From Hydra vulgaris (taxonomy: Eukaryota; Cnidaria; Hydrozoa; Anthoathecata; Hydridae), in NCBI RefSeq assembly GCF_038396675.1, contig NC_088933.1, positions 38,841,001-38,905,000 of the forward strand: DNA of 64,000 nt, read 5' to 3'. The notes beneath the pieces are model-generated. The model saw only the letters and a list, made by a program, of their open reading frames with translations. It was not told where the DNA came from and did no database searches. This document shows positions 27,331 through 37,952 of this stretch, one piece after another. Made by a program: the position numbers and the translations under genes. Within the stretch, counting starts at the first letter, position 1; the number at the start of each line of letters is the position of its first letter.

Positions 27331-28878
27331 TTAAAAAAGCAATTTAAAAAAAATCAAAAAGTTTACTTAAACATAAGCGTTGAAAACATTTTATTTAATG
27401 GAACTTACTTAAAAGAATTAAATCTTGTGTAACAACACTTTTTGAAGAAAATATTTTATAGCACTGGGCAAATTTATCAGATAGTTGTTTATATAACTAG
27501 GTAACTAGGTTACCTAGGACAAATAAATTGTGATTTAAAAACCTGAAAATTTGTGATATAAAAACCTGAATGGGAAGGAGGAACTCATCAACCTCGGATT
27601 TTAATCTGAAAATCTCTTTAGTGATGATGTCAGAATAAAAATACACGTTTTTTTTATTTAAGCATACCTAGGATTAGATTTGGTTTTTTTGCTAATGTCT
27701 GATAGACTTACGCATAAAAATAACTGAATACGCATAAAAATAGGTTAACTTCAAAAGAGCATCTTTTTAAAAACATTTGCCTAATCATCAAATTATAAGA
27801 ACATAATAATTAAAGATTTCTTTTTAACTTTTTTCAATTAAATATATAACTTGTTGTGACTCTAATAAATTTTATTACTACAAGTATAGAAAATAACTTA
27901 TGAAAGATAAATAAAAATTTATGAAAATTACTTTATAATAACATTACTTTAAGCATTTTATGCACATGGTTTCCGACAAAACTTTTTCCGTGATACGCTT
28001 GACGTTGTACTTTCAGCTTTTGCAGTATAGTCTCTATCATTTTTGTGCATGGACTCTGATCCATTCCTAATAAATGTTTTCCAAACAGAGTATTATATAG
28101 ACTTGTCTAATAAAATAAAAAAAGTAGGGATAACATTAAATGCATGACAGCAATACAATTATATATTTCCATAATAACAAAACTGATCTCTGTAAAAAAG
28201 GATTGAAATTTAAATCACCAACTTATGTGAACATTGATCTGCAAACTGCAAACACTTATACTCAAAATGTGCATATGAAAAAATTCCTTGATCACAAAAT
28301 TGTAAACAATCATCTTAAAATACATTCACACTTGTTGATGTTTAAGCATTCTAGAATTAGTTTCCAGCATATCAATGTTTACAAAACCGTTTCGTGTTAA
28401 CCATTTTCATAGATCATCTCGGTCATATTTAAAAAAACCGGAAAATTGTTTGCGGAAAATATCCGGAATACTTTCCCTCTCATTTTCCTCTTAATTTTGC
28501 ATTCAGCCAAGTTGTTTCTAAATTTTTTGCAAACCTTTCTTAATTTTTGTATGAGTGTTGAATAAAAAAGCCTAAAATTCAAACATATTACAATAATACA
28601 TCTTTTAAGTTGTATGTATGGAAAACCGTTTGGATATCCAGAAAAAGATAAAGTTCAGAAAAATATCAGGAATTCCGGAAATATCTGGAAAAAGATAATG
28701 CCTGACCAGTTTACACCTATACAACTTTATTATATTTGCAAACACAAATTCCCTTTTACAAAAACTTCTTTAACTACCAAATTAATAAAAACATAATATA
28801 AAATTATTAAAATCAATATTGTTAAACCTTTTTTTCTTTTTCACTACTAAGTAACTCAATTTCTGTGAAGTATCGAGA
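27331..28878. other. Non-coding AT-rich region
   Basis: Several accidental short frames, none with recognisable similarity. A short imperfect palindrome (TAACTAGGTAACTAGGTTAC near 27497) is present. Probably intergenic or 3-prime flank of the gene at 28879-29391. Confidence 0.4.
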
Positions 28879-29391
28879 TTAAATATTTTCGAAATTATCA
28901 AAATAGTTAACAGCTGCTAACAAAACAACATCATTGATTAATTGGATTTGATCGTCAAGGTTAAGAATTTCAGCTTGAAGATTTAACAGCTGTTTTTGTT
29001 TTGATACAAAAACTGTATATTCTTCTGAAAAATTTGTGTTGCTTTTTAATGTTTCTGCAGCAATTAAAATATCCAACTGACGCACTTCTTCTTCAAACAA
29101 CTTAAAAAAATTCTAATAAATACCAAGAGCCATGTGGAGACTAGGTAAAGATACCTAAAAATGTATATCAAAGGTACATAACAAAAAATATACTATTATC
29201 TACAATGTTAATATAACAAATAAAAACAACATTACTTGATCAAGAGGTATTTTTAAAATTGGTTCTTCAATGACATTATTAAAATTTTTAACATTTTTCT
29301 TTAAACCTCTGTTTTCTATAAATCTTTCATGATCAGAAAATAGATCTTCCAAGGTACGATCTTTTATTTCAGGATTTTCATATATTTTCAT
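28879..29391 (-). CDS. Candidate two-exon host gene, small coiled-coil protein (125 aa)
   Basis: Exon 1 is 29391-29236 (ATG with an in-frame TAA two codons upstream) and ends CAA before GTAATG; exon 2 is 29100-28879 after TTTTTTTAAG. The join is in frame and gives a compact acidic protein of about 125 aa. Its second half (FEEEVRQLDILIAAETLKS to LLNLQAEILNLDDQIQLI) has heptad-like spacing of hydrophobic residues. I do not recognise the family; RGLKK-type sequence after an acidic helix faintly recalls BLOC-1 subunits, too weak to name. It lies only 100 bp from the Polinton end, which may have landed in its promoter. Additional exons are possible. Confidence 0.4.
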
Positions 29392-29484
29392 AGTTTACCA
29401 CATTTCATTTCACTTGCTGTTGCATAACAGAAAAGACAACGATGCCTCCCTTAAAATAAAATTGATAAGAACTTCGTATGTGTG

Positions 29485-29490
29485 TGTATA
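29485..29490. repeat. Polinton target-site duplication, left (TGTATA)
   Basis: TGTATA immediately outside the left terminus matches TGTATA at 48092-48097 exactly. Six bp is the standard duplication for Polinton integrases. The site is in a TG/TA-rich microsatellite. Confidence 0.97.
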
Positions 29491-29638
29491 AGTAGATGTA
29501 AAATGCCGGTTCTGGCTCATCGGCATTTTAACCATTTTCATAACCTTATTTTAAAATATCGCTATTTCAACTCCTAACTATAATTTTTTATATATTCCTG
29601 ATTTCAACTTTATTCCAACTTTTTCTAACTTCTTTCTC
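29491..29638 (+). repeat. Polinton left terminal inverted repeat (148 bp)
   Basis: Identical as complement to 47944-48091. Starts AGTAGATGTAAAATGCCGG. Contains an internal hairpin near the tip (AAAATGCCG, 12-nt loop, CGGCATTTT; about 29500-29529). The inner end covers the last codons and stop of the polymerase gene (stop at 29625). Confidence 0.97.
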
Positions 29639-32600
29639 TTAATTTATAGTGTCCATATGCTAATGTATGAATTCCATCATCTAATATGACTCTTTTATCG
29701 TCTTCTGCACTAAGTGCTACTTTGTTAATTTCTTCTGTAAATACTTCATGTCCATGTGATCTTATAATATTCATTTTCCTAATGTGCTCTTTTCTATTAA
29801 GTAAACAATCTTTATAATTGTTGTGTGTTATATAGTTCTTAACAACATTCCTTTTTACACCTTTGCATTTTTTGTTTTCTTTTTCATGAATCTTGTATGA
29901 ATACAACTTGGATCTTAATCCTACAAATTCTTCAATTTGTGCTCCTGCTGCTTCATCTTTAAACATTCCAATTACTTTTTTATTTTTCCCAATTTCAAAT
30001 CCATTTTTAATTGCCGGATGATTTGGATTGAACTCACTTGTATCAAATTTACTTTCAATATCGTTTTTAATATCTTCATAAAAATCTTCTGTTTTTATTT
30101 CATACGCTAAAGAATCAGTATCTGTGAATAAAAGTTTCGCATTATCAGAATATTTCTTCTTTATGTAATCATAATAGAATTCATACATTAAAGTTTTACT
30201 CAAATCTAATATACTCATTCCTAAGTAAATGGGTTTATTATACTTTAATTTGGTTCTCTTCATGTGAATTGCTATTAAATTTTCATCAAATATGGTGCGA
30301 CGTTCATAGTTTGGCTTTGCTGCTAATTTAATAGCCATATCTCTATCAGTTACTAATCTAACATCAACTCTTTTTTCAATATTTTCCATTGTCTTGCCAA
30401 AGACTGAATTGTTCATAAGTTTAAAAAAGTCTTTCTCAAAATCATTTGTTGCTTAAGTTCTTAGATTAGTATTTAGTTCTATGTATTGTTTTAACCAATC
30501 GCTTTCTTCAAATGTTATACCTCTATGGATTTTTGTGATAACTAAACCTAATCTCTCATATAGCTTTAGATTCTCATAATGAATCACATAATTTTTCTTA
30601 TGATTCAAGTTTGGAATTAATTTTTCAACTTTATCGACTTTGACTCTTTCAGGAGCAAGTGGGTAGTCATTATGTTCATCATGAAGATGATCTGGATAAT
30701 CTAAATCAACTTCAAGTATACATGGAATTGATTTCCAATTTTCTAATTCATCATCATCCATCCATTTAAATCCATGTGTAGGAAGAGGCTTTCTCATAGC
30801 CCATCCATATAGATTATTAGCATCTAGATATTGAATAAATTGTGATGGTTTAGTTTCATCATAATTATCCATATACTTATTATTAGAATTACCTAATCTA
30901 TTTGAAATTGTACTAATTCCACCTCTTATTCCATTTTGTATCATGAGGATCATATCATAGTCAGAAATTAATTCTAGATTTATTTTTGTTAATTTTAAAG
31001 CTGCGTCCCATGCTAATCCAGGAGATGTAAAATACCAAGCTGGATCTAGTTTATAATTTTTCATGCATACATTTCTAAAATTTTCAAAAACATCTGTTAA
31101 TAACAATACATCTGAAACATTATATAAATCATGGTAATCTCTAAATGTTTTACAATTAAATTTGTTCCATACATTTCGAGCATGTAAGTAATTATCATCG
31201 CTAATTCCTTCATCATTTAATTTTGAAAAGAATGATTCTTTTGGTGGTAAAACATATTTCATTAAACTTATTGATAGAATCAACCCAATCATATGGATAT
31301 ATTCCTTTTTTTAGTAACAAATCTAATTGTTCTCCTGAATAGTATTTTCCTATATTATTACATTGATCTTTCGTCAAGTTTTTCGATAAAGCATCTAAAG
31401 TAGATGACATAAACTTATAACTATCTAAGAAACAAAGTTCTCTCTTAATTTTAATTTTCTTGCCTTGTTTATTAGTAAATTCTCCAACTATAACCTCTCT
31501 AGAAAAGCTAATATACTTTTCTTCATTATTTGGTATGCAGTTTATCCTACCTCCAGATAATTTCTTGATGAATAAATGACTATCATATCCAGATAAGTTA
31601 TGAAATAATACTGGAAAGAATTCAGGAATTTTATATTTTAAGTTACAATTATTATGAGCAGCACCTCTGTATTTTCCAGTTAAATGGCAATGATCTCTAA
31701 CTCGATCTTGCCCAAGTGTTTTTCCACAAATGTGGCAATTAACTGCTGCATTAAATTGAACGCTTTTTTTATGTGTAAATATCATACTTTTAGGAAATTT
31801 AATCATCTCGTAAATATTCTTAATATCATCTATTAATCTATTAACAAATATTTGCGCTACATCATCATCTTCGCTATTTGCAGTAAATGGTACTAATTTA
31901 CCTTTATAATAATTTTCATCAAAACATTTAATATAGTAACAAAATGAACTTGGTACATGCTTTTGATATTTTTTAGTGTAAGATTCGTTAGGATTTGGCG
32001 TACAAGTATTAATAGGTTTAATAAAACTCTCAAAGTCAGCATATATTACAAATGGGATTCTCATCGATTTATTATATTGATTAAATTGCATTGTTGAACC
32101 TTGTTGTGGAAGTTCAATACGTACTGAATCATATGTATTGCAATATAATTTATGATTAGATAATGCTTCTTCAGAATTATATCCAAGTAAACAATTTCTA
32201 CAATAGTGTACTTTATGTTCATGATGAGTTGATTGTGATGAAAGTAATCTACTTAAATCTTTTATTAAACAATAATGAGTGTTTTCATCATCTGAAATTA
32301 GCATTAAATCTATTAAATTTGTGCGACCATTTTTCTTTGAAATTCGTAAAGGATAAACTGAATTATTATATCCATAAACATTTACACTTATATCTTGATT
32401 ATTTTTCTCAAATTGATCAATTTGATCTAACGAGACAGGAAATTCTATTTTATCCCAATTTATTTTTTCAGCTTGTATTTTAAGATCATTGTCTATTCTT
32501 TCAGAATTTTTATCTTTAGGGTTTAAAAATCTTGCGATACACCACTTAAAGCATTGATTATCTTCATTTTTCATATTGATGATAGCTTTTTTACTTGATA

Positions 32601-33618
32601 AATTTTTTTCAAGTGGAATATAAGATTTTGCTTTAATAGGATTATATTTGATGAAATTTATATCCATTTTTTTAACACAAACAAATCTCCATTGAGAGCC
32701 TTCCTTTATAAATTTTGATAATTCTTCTAAAATTTTTGACTTTGCTGTTTCATATACTTTATTTAAATCTGTTGATTCTAATATAACAGTACTTTTAGTT
32801 CCGAATGGTACATTTTTTCTATCACTAGTTCCTAATAAAATACTTATTTGCTCAACTTTACAAGTGAGAACAATATAAACTTTTGAATTTATGTTATCTT
32901 TAAGTACTTGAATTGCACTATTTTTAGCTTTATCCATAAATGATAATGCATCATAACCTTTTATTCCTATGGCTGAATACTGTTTAACTACATTCCTAAT
33001 AGCTTTTTGAGTTAAAATAAATTCGACTTTGCTTTTGTATACTGTATTATAAACTAAAGATTTTATTGATTCTATTTTTTTTTTAATTTCAGTTCCAGTA
33101 TCTTCTACTTTTTTCTTAATTGGATCTGGTATATATGGTTTAATCCAGTCTAGAACATCATTATAGCTGTTGATAACATATGATGATACATTTTATACAG
33201 ATTTAGATACTATTGAATATAATCCAGGTTGTAAAACAGGTGTTGAATCTGATGAAGAAATTGATTCATTTATTATAGATCCTTGATTTACGTTTTGAGG
33301 TGTAGAAGCTAATCTATTAGAATTATCAAATGATATTAGATCTGAAGTGGTATGACGAGGAGCAGGAACTGGTCTTACAGGACGAGGAGCAGGAACTGGT
33401 CTTACAGGACGAGGAGCAGGAACTGGTCTTACAGGACGAGGAGCAGGAACTGGTCTTACAGGACGAGGAGCAGGAACTGGTCTTACAGGACGAGGAGCAG
33501 GAACTGGTCTTAATGCATTAATAAGTTCATGTTTTCGCATATTATAATATTTTTTAATTCCTCGCTCTTCGGCGATTTGTTTTAATTCTATAACTTTCAT
33601 TTCCATTTTTATGTACAT
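29625..33618 (-). pseudogene. Protein-primed family B DNA polymerase (pPolB) of the Polinton, with SAP-like N-terminus; broken
   Basis: N-terminus (33618-33200): a SAP-like helix pair (MKVIELKQIAEERGIKKYY) followed by six RPVPAPR units encoded by 27-bp tandem repeats (33355-33510). Next come a C2H2-like finger, exonuclease motif I YADFES (near 32040), a CHICGK...DHCH zinc/endonuclease-VII-like insert (near 31700-31745), Exo II NLSGYDSH (near 31590), Exo III with YNVSDVLLLTD (near 31110), motif A LDANNLYGW (near 30815), motif B NNSVFG (near 30405) and motif C DTDS (near 30120). Three lesions: TAA at 33193-33195, a 1-nt frameshift near 31255-31270 and TAA at 30453-30455. It would replicate the element from protein-primed ends; this copy cannot. 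The ending lies in the inverted repeat. Confidence 0.93.
33355..33510 (-). repeat. 27-bp tandem repeat encoding proline-rich RPVPAPRPV units
   Basis: Five full 27-bp units plus a partial sixth, nearly identical at the DNA level, within the polymerase N-terminal region. The proline-arginine tract probably forms a flexible basic linker after the SAP-like domain. Confidence 0.95.
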
Positions 33619-33700
33619 AAGATTTTTTTTTTATACTTTTTTAAATTCTTTATATCAAATTTCAATTTTTTTTTCTTATTAAAATTTAAATATAAGAAAA

Positions 33701-33920
33701 GTTATATTTCATATGATAAGCCATATGAAATATTTTTTATTATTAGTTATATTTCATATGATAAGCCATATGAAATATTTTTTATTATTAGTTATATTTC
33801 ATATGATAAGCCATATGAAATATTTTTTATTATTAGTTATATTTCATATGATAAGCCATATGAAATATTTTTTATTATTAGTTATATTTCATATGATAAG
33901 CCATATGAAATATTTTTTTT
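33701..33920. repeat. Five 45-bp tandem repeats, each a perfect hairpin
   Basis: Units start at 33701, 33746, 33791, 33836 and 33881. Each contains ATATTTCATATG, loop ATAAGC, CATATGAAATAT (12-bp arms). It sits between the small ORF 33926-34087 and the polymerase start, both read leftward, so it is the polymerase 5-prime region or the upstream gene's terminator. Confidence 0.95.
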
Positions 33921-33925
33921 ATTTT

Positions 33926-34087
33926 TTAGGACCCATGCGGAGTAGGTCTTTCAGACTCATGCAGTCTTTCAGACCCATGCGGTCTTTTTAGAGTTTTGTA
34001 GGTCTGAGGGACTAAAGGTTCTGAAGCAGGTCTTTTAAGTCCACGTGGGCCAACAGATCTATTATAAATTTCACTTTTATCTGTCAT
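33926..34087 (-). CDS. Small Polinton ORF (53 aa), unknown
   Basis: ATG at 34087 preceded (minus strand) by TATATATACAA, the promoter style of this element; stop TAA at 33926-33928. The product is basic and proline/serine-rich (RSVGPRGLKRPASEPLV, then repeats of RPHGSER type). Similar GS/GP-rich tails occur in the dUTPase-like protein. No known domain. The gene could be a decayed remnant. Confidence 0.5.
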   Translation of the reverse strand: MTDKSEIYNRSVGPRGLKRPASEPLVPQTYKTLKRPHGSERLHESERPTPHGS

Positions 34088-34137
34088 TTGTATATATATT
34101 TTATTTTAGTTTACAGGAAAAATCTTTAGATTTTTTC

Positions 34138-34626
34138 TTAATTTTTTAGGATTATTAAAAAATTTTTAGAATTGAGTACTTCAATTTTGTACCCATCTTC
34201 AATCTTACCATCGCGTAATTCAAAATATCCAAATCCGTGTTTAGTTTCTTTCATAGCCTTATATAATGATTTATATATTATTTCTTCTCCTGTATCTATG
34301 TTTGTGAGTTTAACAGTGACTGGTTCTTTTCTAATTGTTCTCAATCTTTCATATTTTGGATCAATTTCTTTTTTCTCAGGTTCTTTTACTTTATCTAATC
34401 TAGGTCTTCCAACTGACTTTTTCTCAGTAACTTCTTTTATTGGATGTATTCTTGGTCTTCCAGCATGCCTTTTTTCATTTACATCTATTACGTTTTCCAT
34501 GATTTTATTTTTATCTATTAAGCCATTATCTATAGCTAACAATAATAATGTAGAGTAATTTTGAGATGATTGTAAAATGTTTTTTTCTTTTAATAAGTTT
34601 TGTAAATATTTCCTTGTATAATTCAT
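34138..34626 (-). CDS. AT-hook DNA-binding protein (162 aa)
   Basis: Two AT-hook cores, AGRPRIHP and VGRPRLDK (about residues 55-80), separated by a charged spacer; these bind the minor groove of AT-rich DNA. The C-terminal part (VTVKLTNIDTGEEIIYKSLYKAMKETKHG) resembles the NUMOD-type helical DNA-binding modules that accompany homing nucleases, though no nuclease is present. The promoter box TATATAATAAAAATG overlaps the start. Likely a chromatin or packaging protein of the element; function inferred. Confidence 0.7.
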   Translation of the reverse strand: MNYTRKYLQNLLKEKNILQSSQNYSTLLLLAIDNGLIDKNKIMENVIDVNEKRHAGRPRIHPIKEVTEKKSVGRPRLDKVKEPEKKEIDPKYERLRTIRKEPVTVKLTNIDTGEEIIYKSLYKAMKETKHGFGYFELRDGKIEDGYKIEVLNSKNFLIILKN

Positions 34627-34673
34627 TTTTATTATATAAAGAAAAAAAATTTCTTATATCAATTTTAAATATA

Positions 34674-35999
34674 TTAATTAACATAACCTTTAATCGCATG
34701 CATTTTATTACCATCTGATTCAAAATTAAATAAAGTATCAGATATCACAACAGAATATGCCATTGTATCTGCTGGAACACTTGAGTTAAATGTGACTTTA
34801 ACTGTTAAATTTAATGTTGATCCTTTTATATCTTGTATTTGTTTGCTAATATCAAAAACAAATAGTGGGTATAAATCTTTAAACTCAGAAGGAGATATGT
34901 CACAGTTTGTAATCAATTCACTCATTCCATAAAATTTTTTACTAAATTCAGCTGCTGCTTTATATATTCTCGAAAATTGATTATTTGGGAATGATAAATT
35001 ATAACTATTTGTAGGATATTTTCTGGAATTAACATTAATGGACATATCTTTTACATCACAATGATTAAATAATGTATAATTAATTTCTTGATTTTCTAAT
35101 TTATTTGTTTGGAATCCAATAATTACGTATCTAGGCTTTGTTGAATTTATTCTTGAACTGAGCTGCCAACTAAATTCAGTAGTACCAACAGGTACTGGTA
35201 AACTATCAAAACCACGTGATCTAAAAGCTACTGGAACTGATATTTTTGATGCTATATCACTATCAATAATACCTCTCATTTTTGGTAAAGGTCTTACATG
35301 TGGCATAAACAATGATAATTTTTGAATATCTACTTTTCCAGCAGCTACACCAGCAGCTCTAAAAATTGCTTCATTATCAGATTTTCTATCAAGAGTTATT
35401 GTATGCGTAAATCCATAAACAACTTTATCATAATCATTACAAAATCCAAAAATGTGTTTTAAGGGTATGCAAGCTGAAAATGATCCTTTTGAATTTGGCT
35501 TTTGAATTATCCATGACTGTCTTGCTGCAAATCCTGTATTGTTTGTTAATGATGCTGTTGTTCCTGTATCTTTATACCATAATTGATTTAATCCTTGTGC
35601 TAGTTCAAAGTCGTTTGGGTATTGTAACAGACCTAACATTGTAGTTGCTCTTCCTGGATTATTAAGTGATTCTATTTCTTCTCCTGATAAATCATACCTT
35701 ATTTTTCTAAATAAGTACATTAATCCATTATTTGTGAGCGATACTGCATCTGTATTAGCATAAGCTGTACCATCAGTTTTAAGAAGTCTTCCTTCAATCC
35801 AAAGATATGCTTCAGATGGTAACATGTATACACTTTCCAATGTAGTGTTAATGCTTATAGGAGTTTCACTATTATAATTTGAAAGAGATGCTGGTTGATA
35901 TTCAAAATATTCGCACTCTTCAATTCCATATTCTACCATTGGTTTTTCTCTAATATTTAAAATTTCAGAAATATTTATAATTTCAGTTTCCGTTGCCAT
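34674..35999 (-). CDS. Polinton major capsid protein, double jelly-roll type (441 aa)
   Basis: Full-length open frame starting MATETEIINISEIL. The second half is beta-rich, with conserved stretches such as PNDFELAQGLNQLW, AARQSWIIQKPNSKGSF, IPLKHIFGFCNDYDKVVYG and YNLSFPNNQFSRIY. This is the Polinton protein family assigned to the double jelly-roll capsid lineage; length and position between AT-hook and core-like genes fit. It would form the pseudo-hexameric capsomers. No stop or frameshift seen. Unlike many neighbours, it lacks an obvious TATATA box at the start (GTAAATAAAAAAATG instead). Confidence 0.75.
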   Translation of the reverse strand: MATETEIINISEILNIREKPMVEYGIEECEYFEYQPASLSNYNSETPISINTTLESVYMLPSEAYLWIEGRLLKTDGTAYANTDAVSLTNNGLMYLFRKIRYDLSGEEIESLNNPGRATTMLGLLQYPNDFELAQGLNQLWYKDTGTTASLTNNTGFAARQSWIIQKPNSKGSFSACIPLKHIFGFCNDYDKVVYGFTHTITLDRKSDNEAIFRAAGVAAGKVDIQKLSLFMPHVRPLPKMRGIIDSDIASKISVPVAFRSRGFDSLPVPVGTTEFSWQLSSRINSTKPRYVIIGFQTNKLENQEINYTLFNHCDVKDMSINVNSRKYPTNSYNLSFPNNQFSRIYKAAAEFSKKFYGMSELITNCDISPSEFKDLYPLFVFDISKQIQDIKGSTLNLTVKVTFNSSVPADTMAYSVVISDTLFNFESDGNKMHAIKGYVN

Positions 36000-36030
36000 T
36001 TTTTTATTTACAAGATAAAAAAATTTTAAT

Positions 36031-36504
36031 TCACATTTTAGCGAGTCTCAATCCTTGTCCTGTTTTTACTAATTCTTCTATTTTAATAGCATTTTCACGT
36101 GATAATTTAGAAGCTTTCGACATTTTAGAAGCTTTCGACATTTTAGGAGCTTTTGACTCTTTAGGAGCTTTCAACATTTTAGATAGTTTAATTGATGAGC
36201 CAGTTGTTGATAGACCTACTTCTTCACTTTTATTTATCTTATCAATTAGTTTTTTGCCTTTTTCAATTGCAGCATTTTTTGCAGCTTCTATAGCTGATGT
36301 AGCAAGTTCTTTTCCTGCTGATTTAGCAGCAGTTACTGCAGTTTGACCTAAATCAGTAGATGCAAGCTTTTTCACCATAGCTGATGATACATTTGTGACA
36401 TTAGATGATAATATTCGTCTAAACATTTCTCTTAAAGTATCAAACAATCCACTACCACCAATAACATGCTTTTTTGCATATCTATTACTTTTAATAATAA
36501 GCAT
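36031..36504 (-). CDS. Basic, Ala/Lys/Ser-rich core-like protein (157 aa)
   Basis: Short N-terminus with VIGGSGLFDTLREMFRRI: an IGGSG sequence matching the adenain-type consensus (M/I/L)XGX-G, followed by an amphipathic helix, as in adenoviral pVI or pX precursors. The centre is Ala-rich helical; the C-terminal part holds tandem KMSKASK-type repeats and is very basic. A TATATAAAAATG box overlaps the start. Probably a capsid-internal or membrane-active protein cleaved by the protease at 44921-45340; inferred from composition and motif only. Confidence 0.55.
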   Translation of the reverse strand: MLIIKSNRYAKKHVIGGSGLFDTLREMFRRILSSNVTNVSSAMVKKLASTDLGQTAVTAAKSAGKELATSAIEAAKNAAIEKGKKLIDKINKSEEVGLSTTGSSIKLSKMLKAPKESKAPKMSKASKMSKASKLSRENAIKIEELVKTGQGLRLAKM

Positions 36505-36506
36505 TT

Positions 36507-37195
36507 TTATATATAAACAAATTTTTTTTTAGATCTTTGGTAATAATAATCTTTATACTCTTCCTCAGTTAGTACACCCTGTCGTAATAATTCATCACTA
36601 AATGCGACAGCTTCATCTCTCGATCCTGTATTACCTGCTTTCCAAGCAGCTATACGTAATAAAAGCATCTCAACTAGAGCATTAGGATCACTAGGTATAT
36701 ATACAGTTTTTATTTTATAAACTACTTTAGGTGATTTTATATCTTTCCAAATTGGTGATATTATTTCTTTGTATTTTTCACTTCTAGATGACTTTGGTTT
36801 ACCTTTATCAGTAGTAATAGCATCTGTTTGTATTAATATTTCACAATAATTTTGAAGATCATTTTTATTATATATTTCCTTGTTAGGCTTAAACTTTGTT
36901 AATAATTCCCAAAGTCCAGGTGTTCCAACATATTCCTTTCCATCAATAGTTATAGATCCTTCATTAATAACTAATTGCTTTTTTCCAATGTAAAATTTAT
37001 TGTCTTTGGAATATATTCCAAATATATTATCTGTAGTCTTTCGTTGTTTTGGGCCCACCTTTGGAACTCCCATTCCAGATTGGATATTGTTCATCTCACA
37101 TTCTCGTGTTTCACCTTCTCGTATTCTTTTTTTCTTATCTAATAACTCGTTAAACATTCTCTATCTTTTTGATTAGTAACTTTTGTAAAGGACAT
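36507..37195 (-). pseudogene. Conserved Polinton protein of unknown function, N-terminal frameshift
   Basis: The main frame (37157-36507) encodes 216 aa with FNELLDKKKRIREGE, YVGTPGLWELLTKF and SRSEKYKEIISPIWKDI, a family I have seen repeatedly in cnidarian Polintons but without known function. The promoter box TATATAAAATG lies at 37193-37205 with an ATG at 37193-37195 in another frame; that frame stops soon after passing the main frame's first ATG. The arrangement indicates a 1-nt frameshift near 37155. Use of the internal ATG at 37157 remains possible. Confidence 0.6.
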
Positions 37196-37238
37196 TTTAT
37201 ATATTATAGAAAAAACATAACACTTGTGTTATGTTTTT

Positions 37239-37895
37239 TTATTTTTTACTTTTAGATTCGTTGAATTTAAGTAAGAGTGTATTAATAACTTCCTCTTTTC
37301 CTTTATTAATCAATGATTTTTTAGTTTCTTCATCAATATCTTTTTTAGCCTTTGTTTTAATTTGATCTACCATAACTTTAAATTTTTCAAGTTCGTTAAG
37401 TATCAACTCAAATTCTTTATCATCTATATGTCCATCTACTAAAGCTTTAGAAATATGATCACTTATTGTATTTAGTTTTGTGCTAGCAATGGACTTGATA
37501 TTTTCATGCTTTTCTGCTTTTAAGCTTAATTTTTTATTAACTTGACCTCCTATCAATGAAAGAGCTCCTATTGCTAATGCTGCTCCTTCACATGCAATAG
37601 CTATTGGTGTTGCTACTATTGTAGCTAAAAAACCAATACCAACAGTTCCAAGTGCCATTGTACTCACTATTAATGAAGCATCAACTGCTGAAATTATTTT
37701 TACAGCTCTATGATATTTTTTACTTAATGTTGCTCTTTTATCTCTCTCAATTTCTATTTCTTTTTGAATTTCACTTATTTTATTCAAACGGTATACAGTA
37801 GCACTTACTTGAGTTTCTATTTCAGTATATTCGTTTGGTAAAGGCGGATATGTTTTATTCATATTTGAATTATTTGATTTAGTTGAATACTCCAT
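37239..37895 (-). CDS. Predicted membrane protein (218 aa), conserved in Polintons, function unknown
   Basis: N-terminal proline-rich YPPLPNEYTE, a coiled-coil segment (ISEIQKEIEIERDKRATLS), then a hydrophobic stretch of about 55 residues (IVSTMALGTVGIGFLATI to ALAIGALSLIGG) that would form two transmembrane helices, followed by a long charged helix (KLNTISDHISKALVDGHID). Possibly an inner-membrane or membrane-remodelling protein of the virion; not assigned. Confidence 0.6.
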   Translation of the reverse strand: MEYSTKSNNSNMNKTYPPLPNEYTEIETQVSATVYRLNKISEIQKEIEIERDKRATLSKKYHRAVKIISAVDASLIVSTMALGTVGIGFLATIVATPIAIACEGAALAIGALSLIGGQVNKKLSLKAEKHENIKSIASTKLNTISDHISKALVDGHIDDKEFELILNELEKFKVMVDQIKTKAKKDIDEETKKSLINKGKEEVINTLLLKFNESKSKK

Positions 37896-37952
37896 TTTAA
37901 TTAAAGAAAAAAATATATTTATATTATTTTTCCATCATATCCAAGAGGTCTT

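Noticed and set aside
28140-28400. 86-aa plus-strand frame
   Set aside because: No recognisable family and composition like surrounding AT-rich DNA.
33330-33521. Plus-strand frame with LQDEEQELV repeats
   Set aside because: Antisense shadow of the 27-bp repeats coding RPVPAPRPV in the polymerase N-terminus.
33701-33920. CRISPR-like array
   Set aside because: Repeats are directly tandem with no unique spacers, in a eukaryotic transposon.
33713-33991. Plus-strand frame with MISHMKYFLLLVIF repeats
   Set aside because: Translation of the 45-bp hairpin array; no promoter box, opposite to the local gene direction.
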